From assembly GCA_963575745.1 (NCBI GenBank), contig CAUYUJ010005603.1, positions 378,862 to 442,861 of the forward strand: a stretch of DNA of 64,000 nt, written 5' to 3'. This DNA is from Prorocentrum cordatum (lineage: Eukaryota > Sar > Dinophyceae > Prorocentrales > Prorocentraceae). The notes beneath the pieces were generated by a model, which saw only the letters and a program-made list of their open reading frames with translations, did not search any database and was not told the origin of the DNA. Of this stretch, positions 40,717-53,319 are shown piece after piece. The stretch's first letter is position 1; each line of letters starts with the position of its first letter. The position numbers and the translations under genes are program-made.

Positions 40717-43255
40717 TCATTTGTTTGCAGTCAACGGGCCTGGCGGATGCACTGGCGGTGCGGCGTTGAGGGTCACCGGACCAACCTGGCAATCCATCAG
40801 AGGCTCGCCTAGATTCACGCGAACCGCATTTTTGGCGGAAGATGCGCTCTTGGCCGTCGAAGAGTTCGCGCCCCTGTCCGCCAGATACAGTCGGGTGCTC
40901 TCGCTCCGACCGATTAAGTCAAGGAAAGATCCTGAATCGATCGGCCATTCGCGCTCCTGCGCCGCGAGGGCGGCGGTCGCGCGGGGATGGCGCCGCGGGC
41001 GGCGCCTGCGCCATCTGCCGTCCTCCGACAGCGGGCGTCGCCAGAACCCCGCGCAGCGGCGTCGCTGCCCGGACGGCGCGCGCGCGTCACCTCTACCCCC
41101 CCGCCCCCCGAGCCGACAGTTGCCACTGCGCATATCGCGCTCGCCGCAGTTCTCGCGACCTCGGCCTCAAGCCGAGAGGCTGCCTCGCAATCGGCAGACT
41201 CAGCTTCGCCGGCGAACGCAAGCGACGTCGCCTATCGTCACCGACAGGCCGGGGCAGTTCATCTGCGTTCCTGAGGCCATTCTCTGTTTCCGAATCCAGG
41301 TGGCCGGCAGGGCGCGGCCGTCTATCTCAGGAGCGATCGCTTCCTTCCTGCGGCGCCCTCAACGGGGGCGGATCTCTCCACGTCGGCGTCTTGGATCCGA
41401 ACCAACGTTTACAAGCCGTTCAGCCCTTCGGGCGTCGCGGTGGCCGCGTCGACTGAACGGGCCACTGGGGCCTTCTGGTTAGTCCCAGAAGGGCCGCCCT
41501 CGCGCCAGGTCTTCCGCGGCGCTGGCCCCGGGGCCGGAGGACTGCCCCCCCCGCCACGCGGGGGTGGCAGAGGAAATGCTGCTCTGGTGGAGGCGAACTG
41601 CGCTGCCGTGGGACGCGAGAGCCCCCGCCGCCCAGACCTACGGCTTCGCCTGCGACTCGTCGGGCCGCGCCCGCGCCCGCCCAGTGACTCGCGCCTCGGC
41701 GGGGGGCGCAAGGCGGCGATGGGGGCCCTGCAACTGTTCGAGGGCGGCGTTCTTCCGCGCCGGTCTGGCTCGGCGCGCGAGAGGAGGGGCGAGGCGTCAT
41801 TCTGTGCTGTCGCGGCTCTCTGAACGCCCCCGCGAATGCTGGGGCCCCACCTGGGAACTCGACTTCGCGGCTGGCGCGCCCGGCCTGTTCGCGCGGGCAG
41901 AACTGCTCTTATCGCCTCGATTGCAGCTGCCCCCCTGGCAGATTGCGCAAAGCTGTTTTTCGAGAGGGCATTGGGCAGTCAGACTTACTGCGCGGTCAGG
42001 CCAACGCGTCGGCCATGCAGAAATTATTCGGTTTCCCCGCGCCAGGCCGCGCGGCCGCGAGCGCGTTCGCGCCGCCTCTCACGCGCGGCGGATAGCGGGC
42101 GCCCGCCGCAGGCAAAGCAGCTGCCCCTGGATATTCAATATCAACGTGACCTCTGCTGGATACCTTTAAGCTCGTGCACGAGTTGCGATGGTTGACCATT
42201 TCTCCCGCGCAAATTGAGAGCCCCCGTCGTTCCATGAGCTTCCCGCACACATCGTAAAGCCAACGGTGGCCCTTGCTAAAACCATCCCGCTCCACTCGGT
42301 CGCGTTTACCCGCGACGTTCTCCGCGGCTATCTCAATGGAATTCAACTTGCGCTCTGAGATGGGCTCCCAGAATGTTGCCGGCGGGGGCCGGGGCCGTGC
42401 TGAGCTTCGCGCGCCCCCGGTCGCAAAGAACTCACAACGATCCACACCATGCATCTTGACATGATTTCAGGCGCGAGAAGTCGCAGATGCAACGAGCGGC
42501 CTCGGCCGGCCAGCGCGCGTCCATGATCGTCGAGAAAACCGGCCGCCTATTTGCAGTTGCTGGCGCCGGCGCCCCCCGTGCTGACGCAGGCCTTTCTTTT
42601 GAAGCCATCGCATTTCAAGGCGGCGGCGAGGGCTGAGAACGCGCGCGCATCCGTCGCAACGAAATCACCTTTTTCGGAGACCTCCTCACATGATGCGTCG
42701 TCGCACTCGACCTCCCAGGGCCATCGGAATGCCGCGTCGGGCACGCGCGACGAAGAGCCAAAAAACAGTTTCGCGAGCGCCCCGCTACCACGTTCGAATG
42801 GAGGGAACCGACGGAGAGGCCCGATAAGATATTCTGCTTGGTTATATTTCAAATTCCTATGCCTTTGAACCGACGGTGACGGGGCGAATCCCCGCCTGTC
42901 CCTGGTCGATCGATTCCGGGCGGCGGTGGTCCCTCTGGTAGGTTCCACCGGGCTTCTGGGGACTGAGCCCCTGGGTCCCGCATCCCCCTAGCACCCCGCC
43001 CTGTGTGATTTGGAATAGCTGGTGCGTCGAGCTGTTGGAGGCTAGGTCTCCACTCGGATTGCGGCGGCGGCGGCATAGAAGCCGGCACGCTAACTTGGGG
43101 TCTTTTCACTGGTTCAGCGGCAGGTTGCCCCGCCGCACGCGGCACGGCTACGGTTGGCCCCACGAGCGGCCTCATCAGGCGCCCGAAGAGCTGCAATAGT
43201 AGGGAGCTGAATATTTCGAATACCCTCCATTGCGACAGCTCCCTCACCGCGCGTG
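40717..43255 (-). other. GC-rich, non-repetitive block with broken protein-like frames
   Basis: 2.5 kb without tandem repeats. Minus-strand pieces look coding but never stay in one frame: SADCEAASRLEAEVARTAAS (about 41150-41220), FLDLIGRSESTRLYLADRGA (about 40860-40935), RWLYDVCGKLMERRGLSICA (about 42200-42270), WPWEVECDDASCEEVSEKGD (about 42660-42720) and FSSLLLQLFGRLMRPLVGPT (about 43150-43215). It may be another decayed retroelement or gene. I do not recognise a domain. Confidence 0.4.
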
Positions 43256-43360
43256 GCTAAAAGAAATTGTCGTCCACCGCTGTTCTCCCGAAAGGGTTCA
43301 CATGCCGACTTGCTGGTGAAGGTTGCCTTGCCATAGCCACCACGTGTCTTGCGCCATCTG

Positions 43361-43651
43361 CTACATAATGATCAACAACATGACAACTCGTAAAGCCTCG
43401 AACTGGATCGACCCAATCCAGCTGCGGCTTTGTTGCGGATCCGACCCCGATGGCTTCTGTGAATGTCGCTGTTGTCCTGGGTCACTTAGGCTCGCGCTGA
43501 TCACCTCACACCCGTGCGCCCTACCATGGAACGCTTGACTCTTACCTTGTACGTCGACCAGCAAAGTTTCTTGCACGCCACCTACCTCGCCTTTCACCGA
43601 GCATCGCCCATCGGCACTGTCCAAGTCCCCAGTCCCTCCTGGAGGTAGGCG
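43361..43651 (-). other. Unique DNA with an open minus frame beside composite element 2
   Basis: The minus frame contains KGEVGGVQETLLVDVQGKSQ and then AFHGRAHGCEVISASLSDPG, protein-like and non-repetitive. The frame's start lies in the element's left end, so an exon could be interrupted by the insertion. No family is recognised. Confidence 0.3.
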
Positions 43652-44221
43652 AAATCCCACCAGCCCTTTGGGCGTGAGTGGTTTAGCGAGCTCTCTCTGT
43701 TCTCAACCCCCCTTCTTCCCCTTCGGGGAGGGGTTTACCCCTCCCCCTACCCCCTCCCCCTGGGCCTGGAGAGGGCGTTTCGCGGGTGGTTGGAGGGGTC
43801 TTTTTCGACCCCTGGGAGGGCTAAAACTCGACACCCCTCACGAGGATTCTGGCCCCGACGGGGGGGGGAGAAAAATGCTCGCCCCATCTGTGATCGATCG
43901 CCCGACAGATGACCCCAAGATTCCTCCCAGACCCCTCCCAAAGAGCACCAAGAGGCCCCCAAGATGCCCCCAAGAGGCCCCCAAGATGCCCCCAAGAGGC
44001 CCCCAAGAGGCCCCGAGAGGCTCCCCCGAGGCACCCAAGACGCTCCTGGAAGCCCCTGGAGCCGCCAAGAGGCCCCCAAGACCCTCCAAACGGCCTCCAC
44101 GAGGCTCCCAAGAGGCCCGAAGAGGCTCCCCCGAGGCACCCAAGACGCTCCTAGAAGCCCCTGCGGCCGCCAAGAGGCCCCGAAGACGTCCCAAAAGGCC
44201 TCCAAGAGGCTCCCCAATGAC

Positions 44222-44845
<624 letters not shown>

Positions 44846-44867
44846 CTCTACTACTATTACTGGGACG

Positions 44868-45399
44868 AGGGGCCCGAACGACTCACACCACGAAGAACCC
44901 GAACGACCCACACCAGGAGGAGGAGCCCGAACGACCCACACCAGGACGAGGCGCCCGAACGACTCACACCACGAGGAGCCCGAACGACTCACACCAGGAC
45001 GAGGGCCCCGAACGACTCACACCACGAGGAGCCCGAACGACTCACACCAGGAGGAGGGGCCCGAACGACTCACACCAGGACGAGGGGCCCGAACAACTCA
45101 CACCACGAGAAGCCCGAACGACTCACACCAGGACGAAGAGCCCGAACGACTCACACCACGAAGAGCACGAACGACTCACACCAGGAAAAAGGGCCCGAAC
45201 GACTCACACCAGGACGAAAGGCCCGAACGACTCGAACCACGAGAAGCCCGAACGGCTCACACCAGGACGAGGGCCCCGAACGACTCACACCACGAGGAGC
45301 CCGAACGACTCACACCAGGACGAAGGGGCCCGAAGGACTCACACAAGGACGATGGGGCCGAACGACTCACACCACGAGGGGCCCCAACGACTCCCACCA

Positions 45400-45400
<1 letters not shown>
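44868..45400 (+). repeat. CCCGAACGACTCACACCAGG array
   Basis: About 19 units of 24-30 bases with alternating CCAGGACGAGG and CCACGAGGAG endings. Confidence 0.95.
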
Positions 45401-45401
<1 letters not shown>

Positions 45402-45433
<32 letters not shown>

Positions 45434-45452
45434 TCGTCGTCGTCGTCGTCGA

Positions 45453-45484
<32 letters not shown>

Positions 45485-45535
45485 TGGTCGTCGTCGTCGT
45501 TGCGGTCGATATCGTCGTCGTCGTCGGGTGCGTCG
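45402..45535 (+). repeat. GTC trinucleotide array
   Basis: GTCGTC runs with GCCGCC and GTGGTC interruptions. The minus strand reads poly-Asp. Confidence 0.95.
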
Positions 45536-45799
45536 TCGTTGTTAGGATCATCGCTGTGGTCGTCGTCTCCGCTAAATCCCTCTTGCCTCCCACCGCTTTC
45601 TCTCCCTCCTCCTCCGCCTCGTCCTTCTCCCGCTCCCACCACAAGGAGGATGTACAAGGAGGCGGGAGGAAGGAGGAACAGAGGAGATATGCGGGGGCAA
45701 GCGGACACACGCCTGAAAAACACGACTGTCGGCATGCTTCGCAAGAGTTGCTGGTTTGAGATGGGCTGGTGGGGATACGCGAAGCGTACAGAATTCGAC

Positions 45800-46555
45800 A
45801 TCACGTTTGATTTACATGTGTCTGTATATACTGGTACCATTTCAGAGGTTTCGCGCTTGGGCGGTGCCCGGGTAGTTGCATCGAGCTCCGCTTGATGAGT
45901 TTACCCGTGGTTCTTCTGCTTCAGCTTAACCGCCGGCCTCCCAAGTATTTGGCGCAACTTCTCGACTGCTTCCAGTAGGTGCAGCAGGCGGACCAAGGAC
46001 ACCACCCATCGGACTCTAAAGCAGATCGGAGCCTTCGCGAAGGCGGGAAGATGCCAGCGGGAGCCATGGAAGATGAGCTGGCGGTCTGGTCGGCAGGACT
46101 ATGACGGGGAGGATGTGCAACCACGTCTCGAACGGCACCTGAAGGACGGGCCCACCGGGGGCCGCGCGTCCTAGTGGAAATGCTGCCCTCCTGGTCGACG
46201 GTGTGATCTCCCATGCGTCACACATGAGTGACGTCGCCTCCCGAGGCCGCTACTCTTTTTTCTTTGTCTCATTCGTACTGTAAGATAGTATGCGGCTTCC
46301 TTTGTTTATTATTTTTGTCCCCCCCCCCGTCCACTTTCCTTCGTCCTCCATCCATCATCCTGCTCCTGCCGCTCCTCATTCCGCGCGTAAGCAGTAATTC
46401 TTTTTGACATCAACGCCAACGCCTCCAAAAGCCTGTCTTGCAGGCATCATCACTGGCAACGGAGGGAGGTGCCAGAGACACCGCATAGCTACAAGACACC
46501 TCGAAGACCAGCACGACGATGCCTGAAGTTAGAGCGGACTTATATACAGGGGGAG
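45800..46555. other. Unassigned DNA downstream of the retrogene
   Basis: No gene or long repeat. It includes a C-run at 46320 and AT-rich patches (46255-46320) that could belong to the 3' untranslated region of the minus-strand retrogene. No clear poly(A) remnant was found. Confidence 0.4.
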
Positions 46556-46559
46556 GCCG

Positions 46560-47297
46560 CTACCCTCCCCCACCGTGGCCGTAGATGATCGCGTCCGCCC
46601 GCCTCCGCAAGGCCCGCCTCCGCTCGTCGCCCACCGCGTCGAACACGAGGGTACCAGCAGACGCGGCACCGCCGGCCGCAGCCGGCCGAGGGCCGCACGC
46701 CACGGCAGCGGCCGCCGAGCCTCCAGCACCCGGAGCCAGCGTCGCCGCCGCCGCCACCACTGCCACGGGAGGGGCGCCCGCCTCCGCCGACTGCTGCGCC
46801 AGAGCGCGCCCGTCGGCTCCAGCAGCCGCACCCTCTACCACACGAGCAGGCGAAGCCACCGCCGACGCCGCCAGGCCACCGCCTGCTCTGCGAAGGCCGT
46901 CCGCCCACTCGTCGTCGATGTCGTCGTCAACCGCCATCGCCGCGGGCTCCAGAGCGCCCCCAGCGCCAACGGCCTCTCCAGCTCCATCGGCTCGATCTTG
47001 CTGCCTGCGCGCTGCACGCGCACGGCGGCGACGCTGCCGCCGCGCCCGCTTCGCCGCACCAGCCACGGGAGGGCCTTCAGCAGGAAGATCTTGATCTCTC
47101 GGTGCACCGACTGGAGGGTCACGGGCGGCGGGCGGCGCAAGCGGCTCGAAGAGAGCCGCCGACACCGCGGAGCGCGCCACCGCCGCGACCGTCCTCCTCG
47201 GCGCCTTCGCGGAGACCGCCCCGCGCACCGCCGCCTCGACCAGGGCAGCGGCCAGCGCGGGGGCGGAAGCCCCTCTCGCTCGACGCGCGGCGGCCAT
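46560..47297 (-). CDS. Alanine/arginine-rich retrogene with a 5' spliced-leader relict
   Basis: A 245-residue minus-strand frame from the ATG at 47295-47297 to the stop at 46560. The start is chosen because a 14-base exact spliced-leader remnant ends at 47339, leaving a 41-base leader; the frame extending to 47387 would run through the relict. The N terminus MAAARRARGASAPALAAALV is followed by a helix EAAVRGAVSAKAPRRTVAAV. Then come a basic, nuclear-localisation-like patch (RARRQQDR, preceded by AKRARRQRRRRARAA), an acidic motif MAVDDDIDDEWADGLRR and a long alanine/glycine tail. From memory, short proteins of this pattern (helix with PRRTVAAV, basic patch, D-x-W-AD motif) recur in dinoflagellate gene sets; the function is unknown. 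GC is very high, and the opposite strand is open for the same reason. The frame is intact, so it may be a live retrogene. Confidence 0.6.
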   Translation of the reverse strand: MAAARRARGASAPALAAALVEAAVRGAVSAKAPRRTVAAVARSAVSAALFEPLAPPAARDPPVGAPRDQDLPAEGPPVAGAAKRARRQRRRRARAARRQQDRADGAGEAVGAGGALEPAAMAVDDDIDDEWADGLRRAGGGLAASAVASPARVVEGAAAGADGRALAQQSAEAGAPPVAVVAAAATLAPGAGGSAAAAVACGPRPAAAGGAASAGTLVFDAVGDERRRALRRRADAIIYGHGGGG

Positions 47298-47338
47298 CGC
47301 GGGAGCAACGGCGGGCCTTCGCACCAAGCACGCGAACG

Positions 47339-47352
47339 CTTGAGCCAAAATG
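47339..47352 (-). other. Relict spliced leader, 3' 14 bases exact
   Basis: The minus strand reads CATTTTGGCTCAAG, identical to the last 14 bases of DinoSL. The eight preceding bases do not match. A chance exact 14-mer on either strand of 64 kb is expected about 0.0005 times, and this one also has the right position and orientation. Confidence 0.85.
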
Positions 47353-47409
47353 CGTAAGCAGAAAACTTCGGGCACCCTGCAGTGCAATACTTCGGATTCG
47401 GTCCTCCTA

Positions 47410-47660
47410 TCTCACCTCCTCTTTCTCCTCCTCCTCCTCCTCCTGATCTTCCTCCTTCTCTTTCCTTTCCTCCCGATCTTACCCTTCCTGCCCCCTCCCC
47501 CTCCTCCATCTCCTGCTCCTCCTCGTCCTGACGTTCTCTTCCCCTTCCTTCCCCCCCCCCCCTGGAAGGCGAGGGAAAAGCGACTTCAAGAGGGGGCGCG
47601 CTCAGGAAGCAGGCTTCCCCCCCTTCCCCGCCCTCCTCCCCCTCCCTACCCCCCTCCTCC
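47410..47660 (+). repeat. CTC/CCT pyrimidine tract
   Basis: CCTCCTCC and CTTCCC runs, interrupted at 47565-47615 by unique sequence. Confidence 0.85.
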
Positions 47661-49000
47661 ATCGGCGAAGATGACGACGGCGCGCCAGACCCCCGAAGGC
47701 ACTCCTCCGAGGCCGGCCTCAGTAACTCCCGCGCCAGGTCGCCGCCCACCGCCCACACCTCATGGCGGCGTCGGCGGGCCGACACGCAGCGAGCGAGAGA
47801 GGGGCGCAGGGGGCCCGAGGAAGATGGGAGGGCTGAAAATCGCATGGGCGCGTGACTTTTTGGCACCTTCGCACATTTCGCTCTTGACTCGGCCAAGGCA
47901 GAAAGAGAACGGTGAGCGGACGTCAATGTGATGTGGAACAACTAATGGCCCAACGCATTGAACATTGAAACGAACAAGCAGCTGGGGCACAGGCCGATGT
48001 CCGACTTGAAAACGTGGCAAAAACTGCACCCGAGCACATACACACGCACGCAAGCGGGGAAAAACGCTCCCCCAGCATGATTTCAAATATTCTCAGGGAG
48101 GTAGGCGGAGGGAAGAGCAAGGTGGGATCGGGGATGAGGAACAGAGGCGCGCAGGGGGCACAGAGAGAAGGAAGAGGGCCGGACGGGGAAGGGAGGAGGG
48201 ATGGGGGACTTCGAGAGCATGTATGACGGAGGGGGGAAGGGGGAGGAAGAAGCAGGCAAACCAGCAATCTCAGGGAATCCACGAGCGGGTTACAGCTCTC
48301 CAAAGTCCCCCCGAGTCGTCCAGAGGCCCCCGCAGAGACTGGACAAGTAAAAACATGTCGACCCCCGTCCAGAAACCTCAGTCTTCGATCAAGTGAACGG
48401 GGGCGGAGGGAAGACTCCTGGGCTGGAGCCTCGAACCTCGATACAAAAGCGCCCAAGAACCTGGGCCATGGGCATCCTCGGACCTCGACTGGGAGAGACG
48501 CAGGGTGCGAAGGCCCCAGGGCTGAACAAAACAACTCACCCTCCAGGCCTGGGGCGCAGCGCGGAGCGCCAGCAGCTGCAACTCCCTCGGCGCGTCCGCG
48601 GGAATCAGCACCGAGCCGACCAGCGCGCTGCGCCCGGCCGCCTTTGGGGCGGAGCCCGCGCGCTAACCCCGGACCCGCGGGCCCCTGGAGGAGGATGTCA
48701 GGACCTGCGGCGTGACGAACAACACAACCCCTCTTCTCCGACAGCTGATGATCGATTTTGCCTTCGGGGGAGGGTATCTCGTCACGAAGGCTGGACGCAG
48801 CTCGAAGATCTCATTCGCACAGATCCCTGCATGGATCCAAGGACAGGTACCTGTTTGATTGTACACGAACTTCTGGTGCCTCGAAAGGAACATGCCCGCA
48901 CCTTGTGCCAAATGTTGGCCTCTGGAAACACGTTATGGGCCCTGGGGCCATGCATGTTTTTCGGCGCGGCATTCTGCATGCGTCGGTGTCTCTCAGTTCC
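47661..49000. other. Unassigned mostly unique DNA
   Basis: A short purine-rich patch lies at 48100-48245. Open frames exist on both strands but none has a recognisable domain. I see no supported gene. Confidence 0.5.
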
Positions 49001-49009
49001 TCGCGCCTC

Positions 49010-50112
49010 CGTTTGCGAGTGTCTGCAGGGAAAGGACAAGTGTCAAACCTCTTTGCGACTCCGCCCTAGGGGGCCCAAGCGCCATTCCTGCTATGTCGCG
49101 TGAACATGGCGCTCTCGAGAAAAGCATCGTTGGGGCCAAACGCAAACAGACACACAAAAACACACACACACACACACACACACGCACGCACACACATACA
49201 CGCGTACACGCGTACACGCACACACGCTCAAACGCACACACACAAACACTCGCACACACACACACACACACTCGCACACACTCGCACACACTCGCACACA
49301 CTCGCACACACTCGCACACACACACACACGCACATACACACACACACACACGCATACACGCACACACTCGCACACACACAGACACACACACGCACACATA
49401 CACACACACACGCATACACACATACACTCGCACACACACACACACACATACTCACACATACACACACACACACACACGCACACACACACACACACACACG
49501 CATACACGCATACACACGCACACACACATACTCACACATACACACACACACACGCTTACACACAAGCACACACACACATCGCCTGAGACACCCCAACGAA
49601 CAGGGCGCAAACGGGAGAGCGTCACACCCTTTGGCGGCCGCCTCTGGGGTGCCGCAATGCTACGCCTGCTATTTCGCGGTGGTCATGAAGCTCTCAAAAG
49701 AGGCGATGTAAGGGAAACAGAGTCGCGAAAATCGCTTGAGACATCTCCACAGTCTGGGCGCGAACGGGAGAGTACCACACCCCCTGGTGCCCCCCCCCTG
49801 GGGTGCACAGATACCATCACTGCTATGCCGCGGTGGTCATGCGGCTCCTTGGGGGGCAAAAAGCAAGCAAACTGCCTGAAACATCTCCAACAGCTGGGCA
49901 CGGACTGGAGACCGTCATACCCCTAGGAGGTCCCCAATGAAGCTCCCCCCTTGGGCACCCGAATGCCACGCCTGCTATATCGCGGTGATCATGGGGCTCT
50001 CGATAGAGAGAAAGAGTCTTAGGGCAGAACGAACAAAACGGCTGAGAAGTCCCCACAATCTAGACCCGAACGGGGGAGGGTTTCATATCCCCTAGCTGCC
50101 CCGCCTTTCAGT
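49010..50112 (+). repeat. ~140-165-bp tandem repeat split by a CA array
   Basis: Units share ACGGGAGAG-like, GCCACGCCTGCTAT-like, CGCGGTGGTCATG and GCTCTCGA phrases: 49040-49140, 49580-49730, 49735-49880, 49880-50040 and a partial unit to 50112. The first unit is separated from the rest by the CA array. Confidence 0.8.
49152..49579 (+). repeat. CA-type microsatellite, about 430 bp
   Basis: CACACA runs with CTCG, CGCA and CATA variants, inserted inside the previous tandem repeat. Confidence 0.97.
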
Positions 50113-50355
50113 CGCCTGCTAATGGGGGTGACCCTTCTGGGGGTAAGTTGCTTCGCGGCAGAGCGGTAATTGATGTAGTATGCTCAAGCAAATGTCTGGA
50201 AATTCGCCGACGCCCTTGCGGGGCCATCAGGCTGCGAAGATTAGGCTTGCAACTCCCTGAGTGTCCAGTTTCCACTATTTTAGTTCTGCCTGCTGCTTCC
50301 TTACTGTTACTTGTTGCTGAACGCGCGAGGGGGGGATCCGAAAAACGTCCTGGCT
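50113..50355. other. Unassigned spacer
   Basis: Unique sequence between two satellites; nothing recognised. Confidence 0.4.
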
Positions 50356-50359
50356 AGCG

Positions 50360-51270
50360 TCCCCGAATCACGTTGTCTGAATTCCCGGGGGGTCGTGGGA
50401 CACGTTCAAATACATGAGATTCGCTTCCCTAAAACCATAATCCCTAGCAAGTTACTCCATATTCGCGTCCCGAGACCATAAACCCTCGTACATTATACCA
50501 GGTTCGCGTCCCCGAAGACAGAATCCTGCTTAAATTACACGATCTTCGCGTCCCCGAAGCCATACACCCTCGTAAATTACATAATGTTTCCCGCACCGAA
50601 GCCATATACTATCGTAAATTAAAGTAATTCGCACCCCCCGAAGCCATAAACTTTCAACACTTATGCAATATTCGCGTCCCCAGGGCCACAAACCCTTATA
50701 AATTACCCCATACTTTCGTCCACGAGGCCCCAAACCCTGGCAAAGTATACAACATTCACGTCCCCGAGGCCATAAACCATCGTAAACTACGCCGTAGTTG
50801 CGCCACTTGCGTCCCCGAGGCCACAAATCCACACAAACTATACAATATTCGCGTCCCCGAAGCCACAAACCATCGGAAATTACAAAATATGTCGCGCCAC
50901 CGAAACCATAAACAATTGTAAAATACAGAATATTCGCGCCATCGAAAACATAAACCTTAGAGAATTATGCAACATTCGCGTCACCAGGGCCATAAACCTG
51001 AGAAAATTACACCATACTTGCGTCCCCGAGGCCATCAACCCTTGCAATTTGTACCATAGTCGCGTCCCCGAGGCCTTACACCTGCGTGAACTATGCCATA
51101 GTTGCGCCCCCGAGGTCATAAACCCACAAACATTACACAATCTCTGCGTCCCCGAGGCCACAAACCTTTTGTACATTATACCATATTCGCGTCCCCGAAA
51201 CAATAAACCATAGGAAATCACATATTATTCGCGCCAACGAAGCCATATACCCTCGTACATTAGTATTGGC
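50360..51270 (+). repeat. ~57-bp satellite, CGTCCCCGAGGCCATAAACC type
   Basis: About sixteen units. Each has CGCGTCCCCGAGGCCATAAA followed by CCNTCGTAAATTAC and an ATATT-like spacer. Divergence is moderate. It is related to the array at 52750-53310. Confidence 0.95.
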
Positions 51271-51940
51271 ACTCGCGTAAAGTCCCGACATTGCTTCACG
51301 TCAGCGTCCACACAGCTCTGGCAAGTCCCATTCTAAGAGAGGGGGGCCGGCGGCATGGTGGAGAAATCCTTACGGATATGAATCCTGTTTGCTATGACAA
51401 TTCTCGCCGACCTCATGCGCCACCGCACCTGCCGGTTTCGCCAGTCGCAGCCTCATGAACAAAATTTGCACTGACCCCCCACGAGAGGATATCGGATACA
51501 TCGCGGCCCGTGTCGCTTCCGGCCACGGGGTGATGCCGATTCCGAGGACGCTACCATTGCTCATGACCGCTGGGGTATGCAGGCTGCATCGCCGCCCGCG
51601 ACATTCCCAACTCCGGAGGGGCATTAACACTGAAACTGACTGCGCAGATTCTGGGGTCCAAGCGGCAACGGCGGTGACGCCGCCCACGTTGCGCCCATCC
51701 TTCACAAGTAATGGAATTTGCCCCTGGCTGCGTTTATAATTGTTTCCTGTTCCGTGTTTCCACGGGTTGTCCGTGCATCGGGGGCAATCGCAAGCTCCTC
51801 TACGTATTTACTCCCGCGTTTTCCTACTGAAAGATCACGGTGCAACGATAACGTTCATCACTTCATCGAGTTTTACCTTAGTTTTACCGTCTCGATGAGT
51901 GCCAATTTTTCCCGAACCATGCTTGCATATATGGGTTTGG
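51271..51940. other. Unassigned unique DNA
   Basis: Open frames on both strands at 51370-51740 (for example minus GGVTAVAAWTPESAQSVSVL) are protein-like but unrecognised. Confidence 0.35.
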
Positions 51941-51944
51941 GCGT

Positions 51945-52135
51945 CGGTCTGGCGGCTATGTGGTCGCCGCGCCGCCTCGTCGCCGCCCCGCCGTCGCCCT
52001 TCGTCTGGGCCTGGGCGCAGGCCCGGCCGCTATGTGCTCGCCGTCGCCCCGCTTTTGCCTCGTCGCCGTCCGTCGTCTGAGCGTGCGCGCCTGTCTGGCG
52101 GCAATGTGGTCGCCGCTGCTCCCGGGCCTCAGACC
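51945..52135 (+). repeat. ~70-bp GC-rich repeat, three diverged copies
   Basis: GGCGGCTATGTGGTCGCCG-like phrases recur at about 51950, 52022 and 52097, each followed by CGTCGCC-rich sequence. Confidence 0.65.
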
Positions 52136-52454
52136 ATTTCCCTCTCCAAATGGAATCGACCCACAACATGATCGACCCACGAACCCGGAAAGGAATATAG
52201 AAACGTAAGGCATGGCCACGCTTCAAAAACACCTGATTGGGCGACGGGCAAATGCAATGCTGAATGTATCGATTTTGATGTACCGTGCCGAGGGCACTGC
52301 TGTGCTGCGCCGTGCTGAATTGCGATGTGCCATGCCGCGACTGTGCTCTATAGCGTTGTGGATCGAGTCCTCCTTTGCGTCCGAGTCCTGACCGAACTGA
52401 CCTGGATCTTGCGCTCGAGCTGCCTGAGCACATAGTGGCTGCCCCAGAGCTAAC

Positions 52455-52742
52455 TGACAGGGGGACATGTCAGGGGGACATGCCGCGGAACGTCCCAGGG
52501 GACGCGCCAAGGAACGTGCCAAAGGACGTGCCATAGGGACGCACCGCGGGACGTGCCAAGGGGACGCGCTACGGAACGTGCCAATAGACGTGCCACGGGA
52601 CGTGCCAAGGGACGCGCCGCGCGACTTGCTAAGGGGACTCGCCACGGGAGGCGCCACGGAACGTGCCAGGGAACGTGCCAGGCGACGCGCCAGGGAACGT
52701 GCCAGGGAACGCGTCAGGGAACGTGCCACGGGACGTCCCTGA
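52455..52742 (+). repeat. GGGACGTGCCA / GGAACGTGCCA array
   Basis: About 20 units of 12-18 bases alternating ACGTGCCA and ACGCGCCA. Confidence 0.95.
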
Positions 52743-52749
52743 CACAGGG

Positions 52750-53315
52750 CCAAGATCACTCGTAAATTACACTGCTTCCGCGCTCCCAGGGCCACGAACC
52801 ATTGTCAATTGCGCTGCATCCGCTCTCCCTGGGCCACGATCCCTGGTCAATTATGTTGCGCCCGCTCTCTCTGGGCCACGATCCCTCGTAAACTAGGCTG
52901 CGTCCGCGCTCCAAGGGCTGCGCTCCATGTTGAATTGCAATGTTTCCGCGCTCCCAAGGCCACGATCCCTCGTAAATGATGTTGCGTCCGCTCTCCCTGG
53001 GCCACGATCCCTCGTAAATGATGTTTGATCCGCTCTCCCTGGGCCACGATCCCTCGTAAACTACGCTGCGTCCGCGCTCCCAAGGCCGCGCCCCCTAAAC
53101 AAATACGCTGCGTCCGCGCTCCCAAGGCCACGACCCCTTGTAAACTACGCTGCGTCCCGTCCGCGCTCCCAGGGCCACGATCCCTTGTAAAATACGCTGC
53201 GTCCGCTCTCCTAGGGCCACGACCCCTCGTAAACTACGCTGCGTCCGCGCTCCCAGGGCCACGATCCATTGTAAAGTACGCCGCGTCCGCTCTCCCTGGA
53301 CCGCGCTCCACAATG
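52750..53315 (+). repeat. ~57-bp satellite, CGCTCCCAGGGCCACGATCC type
   Basis: About ten units with CGCTCCCAGGGCCACGATCC, then CTCGTAAACTACGCTGCGTC. It shares the GGCCA, ATCC/AACC and TCGTAAA-TAC order and spacing with the 50.36-51.27 kb family, so the two are related. Confidence 0.95.
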
Positions 53316-53319
53316 AATA

